In this document: positions 36,046 through 47,300 of the stretch, piece after piece
Position numbering within the stretch: position 1 is the first letter of the stretch
Layout: each line of letters opens with the position of its first letter
From: Pisolithus tinctorius
Lineage: Eukaryota; Basidiomycota; Agaricomycetes; Boletales; Pisolithaceae
Direction of reading: 5' to 3'
NCBI GenBank assembly: GCA_024663395.1
Contig: JANFAH010000012.1
Coordinates: 868,001 to 932,000 of the forward strand
DNA length: 64,000 nt
Notes under the pieces: generated by a model
What the model was told of the DNA's origin: nothing
The model's input: only the letters and a program-made list of their open reading frames with translations
Databases searched by the model: none
Program-made: the position numbers and the translations under genes

Positions 36046-38170
36046 ATGCTGCAACCGATGGCTTTGATGATTGGGACGCTTTCTCCAAAGAGTTCCTGAA
36101 CTACTATCCAGGTGCCTCAGTGAAAGATCATCATTATACCAAAGCCAACCTCAAAACTTTACTCTACCATCAGGTTCAGAAGCCTATGGAGTCACTGGAA
36201 GATCTTGGGAAATATGTCCAAGAATTCCGATGTATCCTCAGCCTTGTCCAGAAGAAGAAGAAACTCCCTGAGGACTACACCAATGAGAAATTCCTTGAGG
36301 GGTTTCCCCCAAGGTTTTGGAATTCCTTGCTCACACGATTGCAACTCTCTGACCTACAGTGAGGGACAAAAGTGTTGCAATGTTTGTGAGGTGTGAGTTG
36401 CTGCTGATGTAGCTCAGGCTATTCTGCATGGATAATCATGATACCTATACCATTGGAAAGGGGTGACTCTAAGCTTTCCAGAGCACCAAGGTTCAGTCCA
36501 AACAAAGCAATACATGCTGAGATACACCCTATTCTTTCCAAAAAGTGCATTGCAATGCTTTTGTCCCTGACTGGTGAAATAGCAAAAAGTGACCTTTTGA
36601 TGGAATTGAGGGCATGAAGGATGGGAAAATATGATTAGATAATAAACCACATGATCATCCAGATGATTTGTCAGCATGTAAATAGTGACAAACATTGGAC
36701 TTGTACCATTAACCCCCCCTCTTTTACCACAACTCATGAAATCATCTCTCTAGCTCACATGGTCATTTTCTCAAGGAATTCTTATCAAATACTGGTGGCA
36801 ACCACAGTGCCATCAGTATAACATTCTCCTCAGAACCATCAGTCCCTTAAAAAACCTGCTGTCAGTCATTCCCTGGACTGTTTACCCCCCCATGCCTGAT
36901 GTGTTTTGGGACTAATCAGTACTTGGAAGGCTCAGAATGTTTTGGAGGTCAATCTGGCACTTCAGAACATGATGGACAAACCAGTCCCCTCTCAACCAAT
37001 GCATTTCTGGCACATGGACAGTGGTATGGAAGTTAGGGCAAGACAAAATCCTCTTTACCCCTGGGTGTTGTCAGAAGGATATGCTACTGAACTGCCATGG
37101 AGCAGAATCCTGTGCTTCCATCTGGCCCTGAATATTGCATTTGGTCACATATGACCAAATAACCTTTCCCCAGTCAGCTACAGTTCAGATCAGAGCAAGA
37201 TCTAGTGAACCCTCTTATGGTGCTCAGAGCACAAGGAGGTTTTGTCTTACCCCAACTTCCATACCAGTGTTCCTGTGCCAGAAATGCATTGGTTGAGAGG
37301 GGACTGGTTTGTCCATCATGTTCTGAAGTGCCAGATTGACCTCCAAAACATTCTGAGCCTTCCAAGTACTGATTAGTCCCAAAACACATCAGGCATGGGG
37401 GGGTAAACAGTCCAGGGAATGACTGACAGCAGGTTTTTTAAGGGACTGATGGTTCTGAGGAGAATGTTATACTGATGGCACTGTGGTTGCCACCAGTATT
37501 TGATAAGAATTCCTTGAGAAAATGACCATGTGAGCTAGAGAGATGATTTCATGAGTTGTGGTAAAAGAGGGGGGGTTAATGGTACAAGTCCAATGTTTGT
37601 CACTATTTACATGCTGACAAATCATCTGGATGATCATGTGGTTTATTATCTAATCATATTTTCCCATCCTTCATGCCCTCAATTCCATCAAAAGGTCACT
37701 TTTTGCTATTTCACCAGTCAGGGACAAAAGCATTGCAATGCACTTTTTGGAAAGAATAGGGTGTATCTCAGCATGTATTGCTTTGTTTGGACTGAACCCT
37801 GGTGCTCTGGAAAGCTTAGAGTCACCCCTTTCCAATGGTATAGGTATCATGATTATCCATGCAGAATAGCCTGAGCTACATCAGCAGCAACTCACACCTC
37901 ACAAACATTGCAACACTTTTGTCCCTCACTGTAGATCATGACATCAACAAACCATGGAAGTTCGATACCATCTACAAACATGCCAACTACCTCCTCAGTG
38001 GGGCCAAATGGAACCTCCCTCAACCAGACTCATCAGCACTGTTTCCCCAGAATTCTGCTCCATCTTCCTCACCAGCTGTTCCTACTATCCTGAAGCGAGA
38101 GTATGTTCATGTTGCTCAGCAACCTGTTTCTACCCCACCCCCCAACAAGCTCAAGAAGGACAATTCTGTC
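36046..38170 (+). pseudogene. gag: Gypsy A gag, interrupted by palindromic element
   Basis: The left piece reads DGFDDWDAFSKEFLNYYPGA ... LGKYVQEFRCILSLVQKKKK ... PEDYTNEKFLEGFPPRFW, a Gypsy capsid pattern that also appears at 63711-64000. It is cut at 36357 by the palindromic element. The right piece starts at 37934 (HDINKPWKFDTIYKHANYLL). With one TA kept, the two halves join in frame. Near 38160 the frame shifts by one base before the zinc knuckle CFFCRGTDGHRTAEC (C-x2-C-x5-H-x4-C). The start is truncated at about 36046. Confidence 0.75.
36357..37931. mobile_element. Palindromic foldback element, copy 3
   Basis: Flanked by TA at 36355-36356 and 37932-37933, 1575 bp, same ends and arms as the other copies. 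I find no CpG in it. Spacer orientation matches copy 2. Inserted in Gypsy A gag without other damage to that frame. Confidence 0.9.
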
Positions 38171-38818
38171 ATTCCTTTGATCCACAGTGTTTCTTCTGCA
38201 GAGGAACAGATGGGCACAGAACTGCAGAGTGTGCACTGTGTCACGAATACATACAAGCTGGGAAATGCTCCCTGATTGGAGGGAGAGTTTTCATGCCAGA
38301 CAGCTCTGATATTCCTAGGACAGCTGCAGGTCATAATTTCAAGGAAAAGATCAATAACTTCCTTGCCATGCATGACTCAATCATTGCCTCAGCAAACCTC
38401 GTCTCAGTTCAGCGACCCAGCCAGCAGTCAACCTCATCCTGCAGGCATGAAACTCCTCCCCATCTCATCAGCACAATGTTCTTCAGCAACGAAGTTGTTT
38501 TGGAATACCAAGTCGACCTACACCCCTCTTCCTATCTAGTCGACGAAAACCTAGAGGAGGATGCCAACGAAGAAGACCAACGTGCCTTAGCAAGGGCTTA
38601 TGCACAGGTAGAAGAGTTGAAGAATGCTATCAAGAAAAAGAAGACAGCTCGCTTCGATGGCGTAGAAGTCCCAGTTCGTCGTCAAAGGCCAGCACTAGCA
38701 GTCCCAGCATCGGCCAATGTGCCAGTGCCTCCTATCCCAGTCAGTAATTCTGCTCCAGCTAACCCTGCCTCATCTTCGGAAGCCCCAACAGCGGGAAAAA
38801 CTCCAGTTGCTCCTAATC

Positions 38819-39679
38819 TGTGAAGTATGGGTTTACCCTTGGGTGACTGGGCTTCAAGACTGGGTGACAGGGGCCAAGTCCAAGTGGCCAGAATCAAGGC
38901 CAGAGGTCAGGGGCTAAGTCCAGAGGACCGGACTTAAGGCCGGGAGCGTGGGAATAAGACTGGTAGCGTGGGAAACCGACCGGTGTTGGAGTGCGCACAA
39001 GGGGAAGCTGGTCTGGGGTTGGATCTACCTCCCTTGGTCTCAGCTTATGTGCTGTACCCTTATGCAAGCCGGGGAGAGGTCCAGGACAGGGGCCAGGGAT
39101 AGCTTAAGGCTTGGCCTTAGCTATAGAGTAGATCAAGGGGTAACATGGAGTTGAGGGTAATACTAAGTTGATATTCTGACTGAGGGTGCTACGAAGTATG
39201 TACAGGGGTTAAATACATGAGGCCGGTCCGGGATAACAAACATAGAGCCAGACTTGTTAATAAGCTATTAGCAAGAAGATTAGCAAGAGAGTGGATAGCC
39301 ATAGTGGCTGTGCCGAGGCTAATAGCCAAAGTCTGGGTGACTGGCATACTGGGGTCAGACACAGGATTTGTACAGTAAGTGAAGTCAGATGAATGGGCTA
39401 GACTAAATATAGTACAAACAAAGGGAAACAGACCGGAGTTATGTCTGGGTGACCCGGACATAGACCTAGGAGGACCGGGGTGGGGCAGCGCAAGGCCAGG
39501 AGGCCGTAATGGACCGGAGATAGGGGTAAAACACCGGACTTGAGTTATGCAGGCCGGAGTTGAGTTATCTAGGGCCGGGATTGGGTTTTCTAGGCTGGAC
39601 CAGGACCGGACTTGACCGGAGATAGGGGCTAGGGGTCCGGACTGGACTGAGTCCGAGTCCAAGAGTCATGGATATGACA
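38819..39679. mobile_element. Solo LTR, 861 bp
   Basis: Starts TGTGAAGTATGG and ends GATATGACA, flanked by the 5-bp direct repeat TAATC at 38814-38818 and 39680-39684. It is rich in CCGGA motifs. No internal coding region remains, so this is a solo LTR left by LTR-LTR recombination. It is unlike the LTRs of Gypsy A or B. Confidence 0.85.
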
Positions 39680-39947
39680 TAATCTTACAGATCTCCGGAA
39701 ACTTAAGCCATCAACAAATTCCACACCCCAATTCTGTTACCAAAGCAGTTTTGATGAGGCTGCAGTGACCAAGCAGATCATAGACCAGGTCTTAGACACA
39801 AAAATGGAAATCTCTACTAAAGATCTATTAGCTGTCAGCCTGGAGATTCGCAAGCAGATCAGGGAACTAGCTGTGACGAAGAAGATAACTATTGGGAGTT
39901 TAGAAACCACATCAGATGCAACTCCCTTGGCTGCTTGGGCATCCTAT

Positions 39948-40661
39948 TGTCAGGTCCGGGCCTACTCCGACCAACTCCGACACTAAACAAGGTCTAGAGG
40001 AGGGTCCGGAAGCAAGTCCGACACACAGGAACAGAACTCTGACTAGTGGAGTGTCGGCAGGAACAAAGACCGCCAAGACAAAGGTGGAGCAGAGTGAGGG
40101 CATCGGGTTTAGCTCATGCGCTACCCCCTTGCACGATCTCAGCCCTTGTATTTCAGAGGGAGAGTACAGACAGAGAGTTGGAGATAACTCCGACAGGCAG
40201 AAGACAGAATCAGAGGGAGTAGGAACTAAGTTGATATTCGTACTGAAGAACAGCAGAGTACAGTACATGTTCTTATACTGCTATGGAGGTACAGTAATCG
40301 GAATCAGAACTGACATACGGAGACTCATAAATTTTCAAGTAAAACTTCCTGGACGACGAATGAAGGGTAGACAGAGGACATACGAACGGGTAACACAGAT
40401 CATCCAGAAAAGGAAATAGTCCAGGCGCTGGACCATGTGGTGAGCACACTGCAGAGTACCTGACTGCGAAGGTAGTCACATGACCCCTCAGAGAATGGAC
40501 TGCTTGGTCCAGTAGGAGAGCAACACAAGTCCGACAACAGTCGGAGCAGAGATGGTTCGCAACCAACAGAAGTTGGGCGGAGTTGGTGTGGAGTGAGTGG
40601 ATGACTGGCAGAAAAGGTTGCGGAGTGAGCAAAGACTTATGACAAACGCACGGTTATGACA
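39948..40661. mobile_element. Solo LTR, 714 bp
   Basis: Starts TGTCAGGTCCGG and ends GTTATGACA (terminal inverted TGTCA/TGACA), flanked by CCTAT at 39943-39947 and 40662-40666. It carries CCGAC and CCGGA motifs like the 861-bp solo LTR but is a different sequence. It sits in frame-preserving fashion in the Gypsy A protease leader. Confidence 0.9.
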
Positions 40662-40872
40662 CCTATGAGCAGTACTGGGTCAGGGACACAGAAGGGAAGT
40701 GCGTGGGCCTCACTATGGCTCCCTTACATGCTGTTGACAGGATCTTGATGGACAAACTCCATGTTGAATATATTTTGGACAGTGGATGCCAGGTAGTGGC
40801 CTTGTGACGGGAGTTGTGGGAAGCCTTAGAGGCCCCTCTCTGTACTGACATGACCATGACTCTGGAGGCCGC

Positions 40873-41526
40873 TGTGAGGAATCCGCATTCCCTGGACGCA
40901 TAAGCCCCTATCATTAACCGTTCCGTGACTACTGTTACGTCCGCTCCCATCTCATGTTCACCATTGTTCATGCACTACCTTCCCACGCCCTCGCTCCCTC
41001 TCACGCGGAGCTATACCCGCGGCCGCTGTGCTCCAGTCATTGTTTTTCCTCGGACTCTTTCTCTTATCACGGTCTCTATTCCTTTAGTGCTTGTAGTATA
41101 CCCTCGGCCTCTGTTTGGCCTGTCTTCTGTGTACATGCTGTCGCGCGGCTTTCCTTTACTGTACCCTGTCTTACTTAGGTTCCGGGTTTGTCTGGAATAT
41201 AAAACCCTGTACTTAGGTACAGAATGATACCTTTTGGCACTCAGAAGGTCACCATGAGTTTCCTTTACACTTTGTCTACACTGCACGTCTCACATTCCAC
41301 TGCGCACAAACTACGTATACCGCTCGCACCGCTCGCATCACCGGTACTATTCTGCGGACCATGCCGCGCACATCACGAACCTCTACCACTACAAAACGCC
41401 GGGTCTCACCTTCTAGTCTCGACAGTCCAGAATCCCTTGGGATGAGCAATTCATTCCCTTCATTTTTTATTGTTGTTATCTAAGCCATCTAGCTCGTATT
41501 ATACAGCTACTTGGACTTTTCCTACA
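40873..41526 (+). repeat. 5' LTR of Gypsy B
   Basis: Begins TGTGAGGAATCCGC and ends TTTTCCTACA. A TATA box (TATAAAA, 41198-41204) lies in its middle and probably drives the genomic transcript. Compared with the 3' LTR I count about 31 substitutions, all transitions at CpG-type positions, and no indel. Confidence 0.92.
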
Positions 41527-41689
41527 ACTGGAGCCCACCGCAAGGGGTTCTGCTGTCGCTTCCAGAAGGTCGCTCAGGCGCACCGCCGAACGCACCGAAC
41601 TAGAAAATTTACGCCTGCACTTTCGCAATCTCAACCTGTCAGAAGACTCCGACATTTTCCGCCCTGTTTCACCCATAACACTGGATCAC

Positions 41690-42988
41690 GTGCGATTACC
41701 TGCTGACATTCCATGGGTACTACCTGCGATCACTCCTCCTGATATCTCAGCAGATCAGATATCCGTCGCATCGGATCACCTAGATCTCACTGCCCCTGAT
41801 TTTCCCGGTGGCTTTATCCACTCGACTCCCCGAAGGCCCGAAACCCTGCCATCACCTTTAACACCCGTCACATCATCTGATTCGTCATCACCGACGCCCT
41901 CTTTTTCCCGTCTCTTTGACACCTCCGAATCTATACCCAAACTCCCAGCTCCATCCGCCACACTGCTGCGACCACTCACTCGGTTGCAGACCACCCATCA
42001 GCCAATTAGTAACCCGCCAACACTTCTGCCTGCTCACTCGTGCACTATACCAACCGCTTCACACCCACAACCAATACCCATTCCACCCGTTACCAATCCG
42101 GCACTGCCACTACAGGTTAACCCACCAATGGCTAATCCTCAGTTTCAGATGCTGCTCCGTGGTACACAAAACTCACCTAAATTTAGCGGAGATTCTCCTG
42201 CGCAGCTTCCGTGTTACCTCGAAGACATTGACTTCCTCGGTACTCTTGCTGCTCTTGATGACCATGGCAAGATCAGAGCCGCAATCCGCTACGCTGACCT
42301 CGAAGAAGCCGAGGTCTGGCAAACACTCCCGGAAGCTGCTCCCGCGGCCAATGACTGGGATGCCTTTGTAGTAGCTGTAAAGGGTTTGTACCCTGGCTGT
42401 GAGGGTGACGACCGCTACTGCCGTGCAGACTTGCAGTACCTCATCGAAGAATATCAGTCCAAGCCTATGCGGAACCAGGATGACCTCGGAGAATACCAGC
42501 GGAAATTCGCTAAGATTTCTGCCCTGCTCATTAAAACTAAAAAGCTTGCAGAGACGGAACAGGATTCCATGTTCCTGAATGGCTTCCCGAGGGCCATCGC
42601 AGATCGTATTCGTCATCGACTCTCTATAGTCTGCACCGACCTCCACCCTGACGATCCATACCCACTCGCAGAAGTCGTCAAAGCCGCCAAGTTCCTTCTG
42701 ACAGGATCCGCTCTTTGTAGCGCAGTACCAACGATGGGTACTGCAGCCTCGCCAGCTACACCTCCCTCGTTGGCTTACATGCCACAAGTGCCACCTGCTG
42801 GTACTGTCATTAAACAGGAATACAACTTCCAGACGCAGCCTCCACCGCAGCAACGCAGACCCGGCTGCGGTTTCTGTGCAGACCCCAACCACTGGACAAG
42901 GATGTGCGCGCTCGTTGAAGTTTATATCCGCGCCAGTAAAATCACGAGAGGTACAGACAACCGTCTCTATCTGGTGGGCGGGAGCTGA
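41690..42988 (+). CDS. gag: Gypsy B gag polyprotein
   Basis: An open frame of 432 codons without an early ATG (first ATG in the conserved part is 42128, MANPQFQMLLRG). A Pro/Thr/Ser-rich N-terminal half precedes the capsid-like region (PKFSGDSPAQLPCYLEDIDF, LGEYQRKFAKISALLIKTKK, MFLNGFPRAIADRIRHRL) and a zinc knuckle CGFCADPNHWTRMC (C-x2-C-x4-H-x4-C). Gag packages the element RNA into virus-like particles in the cytoplasm. The frame ends in TGA at 42986, but the same frame stays open after it (IPRFPECNSLREAVDHVMAD), so this stop is probably a mutated codon and gag-pro was longer. Confidence 0.85.
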   Translation: MRLPADIPWVLPAITPPDISADQISVASDHLDLTAPDFPGGFIHSTPRRPETLPSPLTPVTSSDSSSPTPSFSRLFDTSESIPKLPAPSATLLRPLTRLQTTHQPISNPPTLLPAHSCTIPTASHPQPIPIPPVTNPALPLQVNPPMANPQFQMLLRGTQNSPKFSGDSPAQLPCYLEDIDFLGTLAALDDHGKIRAAIRYADLEEAEVWQTLPEAAPAANDWDAFVVAVKGLYPGCEGDDRYCRADLQYLIEEYQSKPMRNQDDLGEYQRKFAKISALLIKTKKLAETEQDSMFLNGFPRAIADRIRHRLSIVCTDLHPDDPYPLAEVVKAAKFLLTGSALCSAVPTMGTAASPATPPSLAYMPQVPPAGTVIKQEYNFQTQPPPQQRRPGCGFCADPNHWTRMCALVEVYIRASKITRGTDNRLYLVGGS

Positions 42989-43065
42989 ATTCCACGTTTC
43001 CCTGAATGTAACTCACTGAGAGAGGCTGTTGACCACGTCATGGCTGACAGAGACCAGGCCAGTGC

Positions 43066-44256
43066 ATGTGCTGCGACTCCTGCTGCTCCGCGCAAGGCAC
43101 CACTAACCTCTTCTGCGTTGCTCATCCCGAAATTGACATGCAGTTGGAAATCCAGCCTTCTGCCTTCTTAAACACCGTCCAAGATGCTGATGAACCTGTC
43201 GCAGACTTAGCCGACCCTGACTTCCAAGCATATGTCGCTCAAGCTTGGGCTACCTACCAAGCGGATAAAGGTAACAAGGGAGCAGTCATTCCCCGTGGAA
43301 AGAAAGCCCGCTTCGATGGAGTTGAAATCACAGCTCGACCTGCGGCATGTCCTGCCAACCCTCCACGAGTCGACCCGTGTGCAGCCACTGTTGAAGAGGA
43401 AATCGTTTCCCCCGGTGTTCAAAGTTCATGTGCCGCTCGCCAGGCATCCAAGCCCTCCACACCTGCACCAACATCTACCGCTACAAAACCATATGTTCCT
43501 CCAACTAATCCAGCTCCAACGCCCACATGCAAGGACCCCGTTCCCATGGCAATTGTTCTGTCACAGACGCCGTACACAGCAGCTCGCAATCAAAACCAGT
43601 ACCGTTACTTGTTCCCTCTCGAAGACGAAGCCACACCCAAGCATATCGTGGAGCGTGTACTCGAAACCAGCGTTGCCATGCCAGTCAAAGAATTATTTGC
43701 AGTAGCCCCAGAGTTTCGCAAACAGTTCAGAGACATCACCATGGTGAAACACGTCACCACGAACGAGATTGAGGCAGTTCGTAGCGACACTGAAGAAGGA
43801 GTGCAAGTGAATGAACTGACCAGCCGCGATCCTCAAAGAACCGCGTGCGAATACAGAGACCGCGTTATCCGCGGTGACAACGGCTCCATCATAGCTCACC
43901 ACACTCTGCCGCTCCGCTGCATCGAAGCCAAGGTCCCTGGGACTGACGTCACCATCAACTGTGTACTAGATTCTGGTTTGGAAATCGTCGCCATGCCCAG
44001 GTGCATTTGGGAAAAGATCGGGCTTCCATTGCGCTGCGATCATCTCATGACTATGATGTCTGCTAACATGTCTAAAGACACTACTGTAGGCATACTAGAG
44101 AACCTGAAACTCGACTTCGGCACTGGGCCAGTCATGCTACAGGTTCAAGTAATTGAACATGCCAACTTCGACATGCTCCTTGGACGTCCGTTCATCTGCC
44201 TTATGAGTGCGGTAACAAACGATTATCCCGACGGCGGACAGCAGATCACTCTCTGA
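43066..44256 (+). CDS. Gypsy B protease region
   Basis: Open frame of 396 codons, one frame off from gag. A frame change is needed near 43125, where homology enters this frame (IDMQLEIQPSAFLNTVQDAD). It contains KKARFDGVEI, a Pro/Thr-rich linker, a conserved block ending RDRVIRGDNGSIIAHHTLPL, and the retropepsin site NCVLDSGLEIVAM (D-S-G; position 4 is Leu where Ser/Ala is usual) with a flap-like segment and LLGRPFICLMSA. It processes the Gag-Pol polyprotein. TGA at 44254 is followed in frame by DPNDGCEYTLPTHPW and may be a former CGA. Confidence 0.8.
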   Translation: MCCDSCCSAQGTTNLFCVAHPEIDMQLEIQPSAFLNTVQDADEPVADLADPDFQAYVAQAWATYQADKGNKGAVIPRGKKARFDGVEITARPAACPANPPRVDPCAATVEEEIVSPGVQSSCAARQASKPSTPAPTSTATKPYVPPTNPAPTPTCKDPVPMAIVLSQTPYTAARNQNQYRYLFPLEDEATPKHIVERVLETSVAMPVKELFAVAPEFRKQFRDITMVKHVTTNEIEAVRSDTEEGVQVNELTSRDPQRTACEYRDRVIRGDNGSIIAHHTLPLRCIEAKVPGTDVTINCVLDSGLEIVAMPRCIWEKIGLPLRCDHLMTMMSANMSKDTTVGILENLKLDFGTGPVMLQVQVIEHANFDMLLGRPFICLMSAVTNDYPDGGQQITL

Positions 44257-44363
44257 GACCCGAATGACGGCTGCGAGTACACTTTGCCCACGCACCCGTG
44301 GTGCGAGGGCTGTCTGTGCTGCAAGTGCAGCAAGCACTGCCATAGCCACCAAAGTATAGTCGA

Positions 44364-47300
44364 ATGGGGTTTTTGAATATCAATGATCCACCAAACGGTC
44401 GGGGAGAGCCTACTAAGACGTCCTGTTTCCTATTTAGCCACTGTTATCCGTTCCTCAGTCCTACTGTCTCATCCCTGGCCTTCACTTCGACGAACTTCTC
44501 TTCGCCCGCAGCACCTGTACCGCGGAACATACCCACCAGGATACCCTCGCCTGCTTTCACTTTCCTCTCTTCCACTCAGACAATACTAAACCCCTCTGCT
44601 ATAGCCGCATTCGGCAGCATTTATCAACTAGATCCCGCGGTTCGCACCCTCGTTTACAAGCCAGTTGCCAAGAAGGTTCGGACGGTACCTGCCCCAATGG
44701 CAGAAGAATACTGCATTGTGCGCAGCCTGCCTGACAACCCGCTCGCTGGTCTCCAACCACTTCCAACCCATCCACCAGACTTCGCTCCAGGCATCCGCTT
44801 CACTGCCGAACGGGCCGCAGAACTTGACCTTGATCCTGCAAATTGGCTTTGGCCAGAAGAACTTAAACTCGTAACTTGGCTCATTTTGGTCCATGAGCTC
44901 GCATTTGCTTGGGACATTACAGAGCACGGACATCTAGACGAACACTATTTTCCACCAGTAAAGATTCCTACGATTCCGCACACGCCTTGGGTCCAACGCA
45001 ATATCCCTATCCTGAACGCGATCCATGCCCAAGTCATAGACATGATTAAAGATTGCATCAAGTCTGGCATGTATGAACCTTCTACAGCGGCTTACCGCTC
45101 CTGCTGGTTCTGCATAGTAAAGAAAGACGGAAAGTCTCTTCGCCTTGTGCATGACTTACAGCCCCTGAATGCAGTGACCATCCACAATGCGTCCGTTCCG
45201 CCCTTCGTAGAACACCTCGCAGAATCCTTTGCCGGATATGCAGTGTATGCGATGATGGACCTCTACTCCAGGTATGACCAGCGCGCACTCCATGTCGATT
45301 CCCGCGACCTCACCACCTTCGGTACCCCCCTCAGACCACATCGGCTTACCACTCTGCCGCAAGGTCATGCGAATGCGGTACAGGTATACCAGGGAGATAC
45401 TGCATTTGTTCTCCAGGATGAGATCCCGCATCATACCCTCCCCTTCATAGATGACGTCCCCGTAAAGTCCGAGACCACCTGCTATCAGCGCGCAGACGGC
45501 TCCTATGAGACTATCCCAGCGAATCCTGGGATTCGGAAGTTTATCTGGAATCACTGTATAGTCGTTAACCGTATCCTTCAGCGTTTGCAGAACGTCGGAG
45601 CCACCGTCTCGGCAAAGAAGTTCGTACTAGCCGCTCCGTCCGCTGTGATTGTTGGCCACAAGTGCACCTTTGAAGGTCGCATTCCTGAAGAAAGCAAAGT
45701 GCAGAAGATCCGCAACTGGCCCAAGTGCCACAACCTGACACAGGTCTGCGGTTTCCTCGGTGTCTGCGGAGTGCTACGCATCTTCATCAAAGATTTCGCC
45801 AAGATTGCGTGGCCGCTAGTCATGCTCACATGGAAAGACGTACCATTCACATGGGACGAACCGCAGCGCGCTGCCATGCAACGACTCAAGGATGAAATTG
45901 TAAAGTCCCCCGCACTCCGAAGGATTGACTATGAGTCTGGTCGCGAAGTAATTTTAGCAGTTGACACATCGGTCATCGCAGTTGGCTACATCCTCTACCA
46001 GCTCGGCGAAGATGGCAAACGGTACCTGAGTTGCTTCGGATCCATCACCCTCAACGAAGTGGAAAGCCACTACTCTCAGGCTAAGCTTGAGTTGTACGGT
46101 CTCTTCCGTGCATTGCGCGCGGTATGCATATACATCTTCGGCCTCACTAACTTCACTGTGGAGGTAGATGCGAAGTATATTAAGGGTATGATAAATAACC
46201 CAGATCTGCAGCCTAATGCGACGATCAATCGCTGGATCGCTGGCGTCCTCCTTTTCTCATTCAAACTTGTCCACGTTCCCACGGATAGGCATGTCGGCCC
46301 TGATGGCTTGTCCCGCCGTCCACGGTCAGAGCTCGACCCACCTGAGGATGATGACCATGAGGATTGGCTAGACCGTTTTTATTCCTTCTCTATGCAGGTT
46401 GTCAATGACCGCCTGCCTCCTATGTCACTTTCCAGTCAGGATCAGCATTCCCTACCGCCACCTGCTTACCATTGGGCGAGCCTCCCGCCGCCTGCGTCCT
46501 TCTATCTCGCATTCTCTGCGACTGCTGATGCTAATAACCCTTCCAATACCCCAGACGACCCTGCCATTCTGCGGTCCACAAAAGCTTGGGCACGCGAAGC
46601 AAAGATAGAAATGATCCGCGCATTCCTCGCGACCCGCGAGCGACCTCCTGACCTTACTGATGCGCAGTACTCATCCTTCTTTACTTCGGCCAGCCGCTTC
46701 TTCCTCCTAGATGGTAACTTATGGCGTAGGGAACTGCATGGATGGCACCAGCTAGTCGTTGATGAATCCAAGCGGTACCGTCTCATCAAAGAAGCGCATG
46801 ACGACCTCGGGCACAAAGGTGTCTTCACGGTCCACACTCGCCTTCTCCTCCGCTTTTGGTGGCCTCTGCTTGTCGAGGATGTGAAGTGGTATGTCCGCAC
46901 TTGTCACGAATGCCAGATCCACCAGATGCAGAAGCTTCATATCCCCCCCACTGTACCCATGATAGGGGCCCTGTTTCATAAAGCTCACATTGACACGATG
47001 CTGATGCCCAAAGCCGGTGGCTACCGCTACATAGTACAGGCTCGTTGCGCGCTCACCTCATATCCCGAATGGCATATGTTACGCGCAGAAAATAGTACCG
47101 CACTCGCATCCTTCATCTTCGAGGACATTCTATGCCACTGGGGTCTGCTCACTGAGATTGTCACTGACAACAGTCCCGCGTTCGTCCAAGCCTTAGATGC
47201 CCTAGCCGCACAATATCATATCTGTCACATCCGTATCTCTCCTTACAACTCTCAGGCTAACGGCATTGTAGAGCGTCGCCACTATGATGTTTGTGAGGCT

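Larger units (their letters stand above)
38170..40872 (+). pseudogene. Gypsy A gag end and protease leader, split by two solo LTRs
   Basis: The frame 38170-38818 carries the zinc knuckle and KKKKTARFDGVEVPVRR, matching KKARFDGVEI in Gypsy B. It resumes at 39685 (TDLRKLKPSTN, then TKQIIDQVLDTKMEISTKDL) and again at 40667 (EQYWVRDTEGKCVGL). It then reads the aspartic protease active site YILDSGCQVVAL, a TGA at 40805, and RELWEALEAPL up to the insertion point of Gypsy B. Both solo LTR insertions keep the frame once removed with one target copy. Confidence 0.7.

Noticed and set aside
42173..42892. 239-codon minus-strand frame inside Gypsy B gag
   Set aside because: Shadow of gag; the plus strand has the zinc knuckle and capsid pattern and the minus strand shows nothing.
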